Source of the DNA: a virus | DNA length: 23,916 nt | Virus record (IMG/VR): IMGVR_UViG_3300017749_000130 | Coordinates: 1-23,916 of that record | Reading direction: 5' to 3' (one strand) | Position numbers and translations under genes: made by a program | Shown: in pieces, positions 21,201 to 23,916 of the stretch | Layout: each line of letters opens with the position of its first letter | How positions within the stretch are numbered: the stretch's first letter is position 1 | The notes under the pieces: model-generated | What the model saw: only the letters and a program-made list of their open reading frames with translations | The model's database searches: none | Told to the model about the DNA's origin: nothing

Positions 21201-21243
21201 CAGGGGTTCTGTGTTTTGTTCCAAAAAAAGTTAATAAACTTGT

Positions 21244-21282
21244 AAAAAAGATGAAGCCAGGTAGTAGCGAACTCCTGGCTTC
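21244..21282 (-). terminator. Rho-independent terminator after nrdA
   Basis: GAAGCCAGG (21253-21261) and CCTGGCTTC (21274-21282) give a perfect 9-bp stem; on the minus strand ATCTTTTTTACA follows. A second small hairpin, CCGAG/CTCGG (21286-21301), precedes it. It ends the nrdB-nrdA transcript. Confidence 0.92.
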
Positions 21283-21332
21283 GTTCCGAGAACTATCTCG
21301 GTCCTAAGAAGTGGACTTAACCACAACTAATA

Positions 21333-23159
21333 TTATCCGTCACATGCAACACAATCTGGATCAGTGGCTGCTTTCGCAATATCACCTCTTAACACAGATT
21401 CTGTTCTCATATAATAAAGTGTTTTAACTCCCTCTTTAAAAGCTTCTAAGTGTACTTTATTAATAAACTTAGTATCTGCTTCTGTTGGGAACGCTAGGTT
21501 TAAACTTACAGCCTGATCAACATATTGTTGTCTAACACCTGCTTGTTTAACTAGGTCTAATTGGTTTATCTCTTTAAAAGTTTTAAATATATCTTTTGCT
21601 GGAATCCATTTATCTTGCTCTAACTCTGGAAGTGCCTCAAATTTCTTTTTAGAAATTAAATTATCCTTTACAGTAATATTAGTAGCCACTTGTACATAAT
21701 GGTCATCTAAGAAATCTAGACCCTGTACCGAACCTCCGTCTTCTAGAATTTTATTCCATGTTGGTTTTGTATCTCTATTAATTGCAGCTAAAAAGCCTTC
21801 TAATACTGGATTCTTTCTAATAAATGTACCCTTTGCTGTTTGTTCTGTGAACACGTTAGCAGCCCAAGGCTCAATGCCTGCAGATACATTACCTGCTAGT
21901 TTTGAGTTGCTTACAGTAGGTGCAATGGCTCTTAGGTGAGTATTTCTCATACCAGTTCCTTTACACCATAGTGGTTCGCCATATTCCAATGCCATATCTC
22001 TTGAAGCCTTTTCACTTTCGGTCTTTAACTGCGAAAAAATCTTACGAGTCTCAAATTGAGCTGGTAAACCTTCAAATGGAATACCTCTTTCTTGTAAATA
22101 AGTATGCCACCCAAGAACTCCAAGTCCTAGTGCTCTACCTTTTTCTGCAGATCTTACAGAATTCTCAAAACCTCTCATGAATTTTGCCTTCTGAATAAAT
22201 TCATCTAACACTCCATCTAGGAACCAAGTTGCAGTATAAACTAGATCGGTATTCTTCCACTCATCATATTTTGCTAAGTTAACAGAAGATAGACAACATA
22301 CAAAAGAGTGAGACTCATCTGTATGTAGGGTTATCTCAGAGCAAATATTAGTCATATAAACTTTAAGGCCGTTCTGCTTGTATGCCTCTGGATTTGCTCT
22401 ATTGATATTACCCTTAAACATTACATAAGGCTCTCCTGTTGCTTTTCTCTTTCTTAAAACACCAATCCACCTCTTACGCGCTTCAGGGTCTCCCATTTGC
22501 ACTTTCTGCATAAAACCATCTGGTACTACAACACATTGGTGCATATTAAGAGATTGTCTATTAACATCGCCTTTAGGCTCTCTAATTTCCAACCATTCCC
22601 AGAAGTCACCGTGTTCAATATCAATATTAACTGATGCTGCTCCTCTACGAACAGAACCTTGATTAGTTGCCAGTATTGTTGAGTCGTATATTTTACAAAA
22701 CGGTACGACACCATCACTTGTTCCATTACCTGCTATATTACTTCCAGCGGGTCTAATTTGATTTACTCCAATGCCAACTCCACCGCCATGTTTTGCGAGT
22801 AACATCATCTCCAGATTTTTAGAACCAATGTCATGGATAGAATCCGCAACATCAATACCGAAACAAGAAATAGGAAGACCTCTTTCTAATCCTGTATTAG
22901 ATAAAACTGGAGAGGCTAGGTTTAACCAGCCTTTCCATATATAATCAAAAAATTTGCTTGCCATTTCAGGTTTACCTAAACGTCTTGCTACTGTAGTCGA
23001 AACTCTCCAATATGCGTCTTTTGGTTTTTCACCATTAAATAAGTAACCTGCTGATATTGTTTTAATATAAACCTCAGTATTTGCCCATTCTGGAAAATCA
23101 ACTCCTAATTTCCAGCCTAAGTATTCTGCGTGGTTTACTGTTTTATTATTGTCTTTCAT
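21333..23159 (-). CDS. nrdA: Class I ribonucleotide reductase, large (alpha) subunit
   Basis: Reduces ribonucleoside diphosphates to supply dNTPs for phage replication. The 608 residues contain the catalytic set: C99 (ISCFGI), C273 with N271 and E275 (TNICSEI), C288/C289 (VCCLSSVNL), the radical-transfer Tyr pair Y582/Y583 (TLYYMRTES) and a C-terminal redox pair C603/C606 (DCVACDG). The N-terminus starts almost directly at the barrel's helical lead-in (HAEYLGWKLGVDFPEW). The ~90-residue ATP-cone present in E. coli (761 aa) and T4 (754 aa) NrdA is missing, so dATP inhibition through this subunit should be lost. Cone-less NrdA paired with cone-bearing NrdB is known in flavobacteria (Leeuwenhoekiella). 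It is 8 nt after nrdB and ends at a strong terminator. Confidence 0.96.
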   Translation of the reverse strand: MKDNNKTVNHAEYLGWKLGVDFPEWANTEVYIKTISAGYLFNGEKPKDAYWRVSTTVARRLGKPEMASKFFDYIWKGWLNLASPVLSNTGLERGLPISCFGIDVADSIHDIGSKNLEMMLLAKHGGGVGIGVNQIRPAGSNIAGNGTSDGVVPFCKIYDSTILATNQGSVRRGAASVNIDIEHGDFWEWLEIREPKGDVNRQSLNMHQCVVVPDGFMQKVQMGDPEARKRWIGVLRKRKATGEPYVMFKGNINRANPEAYKQNGLKVYMTNICSEITLHTDESHSFVCCLSSVNLAKYDEWKNTDLVYTATWFLDGVLDEFIQKAKFMRGFENSVRSAEKGRALGLGVLGWHTYLQERGIPFEGLPAQFETRKIFSQLKTESEKASRDMALEYGEPLWCKGTGMRNTHLRAIAPTVSNSKLAGNVSAGIEPWAANVFTEQTAKGTFIRKNPVLEGFLAAINRDTKPTWNKILEDGGSVQGLDFLDDHYVQVATNITVKDNLISKKKFEALPELEQDKWIPAKDIFKTFKEINQLDLVKQAGVRQQYVDQAVSLNLAFPTEADTKFINKVHLEAFKEGVKTLYYMRTESVLRGDIAKAATDPDCVACDG

Positions 23160-23167
23160 ATTAATAT

Positions 23168-23916
23168 TTAATCAAATAAATCGTCTTCGTCCCAGTTTTC
23201 ACCTTCACCAGCTTTTGCGTAGTCAGTTGGTCTAACTGCGAAAAAATCTGTGTGAGTATGTCCACCTGTTAAATGATAGAACCAGTCTAATTCTCCTGCT
23301 TGTTCTTCATTAAACTCGAATTCAGATTCGTACCCTAATTCAACTAATTTCTCATTAGTTCTCTTGTTAATAAATTCTTTTAAATCTTGAGCTTTTAAAT
23401 TATCTAAATCGCCTTGCTCAAATATTTTATCAATAAACTTATGCTCCATTTGGCGCATTAAGTCTGCTGCTTGTAATACGTCAGCATAAACCTCTTGTTT
23501 CAGTTCAGGATATTCCTGACACATGTGTTTAAATAATTGACATCCCATTCTAGAATGTAGAGACTCGTCTCTTACTGACCATTTCATTTGTTGACCAATA
23601 CCTTTCAATAAATTTCTCATTTGGAAAGAGTATAAAACTGCAAAAGAACTATAGAGGCTAACTCCTTCTGCAAAAGCAGAAAAAATTGCTAAAGATCTTG
23701 CAACCTCTTTTCTTGCATTAGCATCTTTAGCTAAGTCTTCATGTGTATATTCAGCTGTGGTTGAAGTTAATAAGTCAAATTTATCTGCCATTGTAGGTTC
23801 ATGTAAGAATGCTTCAAAATCTTCTAGGCCTAAAGTTTCATTTAGATATGAATAAGCTGTAGCGTGAATTGTTTCTTGTGAACCGAACATCATAGCCATT
23901 TGCTTAATTTCGTGCC
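23168..23916 (-). CDS. nrdB: Class I ribonucleotide reductase, small (beta) subunit, 5' end beyond the window
   Basis: The frame runs open into the right edge (codons before the Met at 23899 read HEIKQ), so the visible 248 residues are the C-terminal part. They include GSQETIHATAYSYLNE, giving metal ligands Glu/His and the radical Tyr in the E. coli ETIHSRSY arrangement. AEGVSLYSSFAV (the next Glu ligand) and SVRDESLHSRMG (Glu and His ligands) follow. The C-terminal tail is acidic and ends DEDDLFD, the part that docks on NrdA. All visible ligands and the Tyr are kept, pointing to a tyrosyl-radical diiron class Ia-like enzyme. Whether the missing N-terminus holds an ATP-cone cannot be seen. 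It leads nrdA in the same operon. Confidence 0.95.
   Translation of the reverse strand, partial: HEIKQMAMMFGSQETIHATAYSYLNETLGLEDFEAFLHEPTMADKFDLLTSTTAEYTHEDLAKDANARKEVARSLAIFSAFAEGVSLYSSFAVLYSFQMRNLLKGIGQQMKWSVRDESLHSRMGCQLFKHMCQEYPELKQEVYADVLQAADLMRQMEHKFIDKIFEQGDLDNLKAQDLKEFINKRTNEKLVELGYESEFEFNEEQAGELDWFYHLTGGHTHTDFFAVRPTDYAKAGEGENWDEDDLFD

Noticed and set aside
21286-21301. Small CCGAG/CTCGG hairpin as a separate terminator
   Set aside because: Only a 5-bp stem and not followed by a T-run; the adjacent 9-bp hairpin is the convincing terminator.
1-23916. tRNA genes, CRISPR arrays, insertion sequences, homing endonucleases
   Set aside because: Gaps between genes are mostly under 100 nt and contain only boxes and terminators. 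I saw no cloverleaf, no regularly spaced short repeats and no transposase or GIY-YIG/HNH motif. The repeats in the scaffold gene are coding.

Overview
The window is a stretch of a T4-like myovirus genome. Every gene I can support lies on the minus strand, so transcription runs from the right edge to the left edge. The sequence is AT-rich. Start codons are preceded by A-rich stretches instead of Shine-Dalgarno sequences. The one secreted protein has a Bacteroidetes-looking signal peptide, and the ribonucleotide reductase large subunit has no ATP-cone. Together these suggest a phage of a (probably marine) flavobacterium or other Bacteroidetes host. The host assignment is inference; the T4-like assignment rests on many recognisable core proteins.

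Reading in the direction of transcription (right to left): a nucleotide-metabolism block, nrdB (cut by the right edge) and nrdA, ends at a terminator. Next comes a late-type TATAAATA box, a possible 30-residue peptide and a small outer-membrane beta-barrel protein, closed by its own terminator. The replication/recombination block follows: sliding clamp (gp45-like), the C-terminal half only of the family B DNA polymerase (gp43), two tiny unknown genes, uvsX, an unknown 99-residue gene, the gp41-type helicase, a candidate gp33 late co-activator, gp47 and gp46. Many junctions here are 1-nt TAATG overlaps or zero gaps.

The virion block then begins with several copies of the exact motif AGATATATAAA: an unknown 148-residue protein, a gp15-like tail-sheath stabiliser candidate, an unknown 392-residue protein and a terminator. 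A second late operon holds the late sigma factor gp55, the gp4 head-completion protein, a 193-residue conserved-looking protein, portal gp20, an acidic gp67-like core protein, a fused gp21 protease/gp22-like scaffold, and major capsid gp23 followed by a strong terminator. At the left edge is a large coiled-coil gene of unknown function, open to the edge, in the place where T4 has gp24.

The parts fit together as a replication-coupled late transcription system: clamp (gp45), sigma (gp55), probable co-activator (gp33) and a repeated late-promoter-like motif are all present. The most notable points are the split DNA polymerase whose N-terminal half is absent from this locus, the protease-scaffold fusion with an internal start and a 14-residue tandem repeat, the phage-encoded outer-membrane protein under a late-type box, and the cone-less NrdA.
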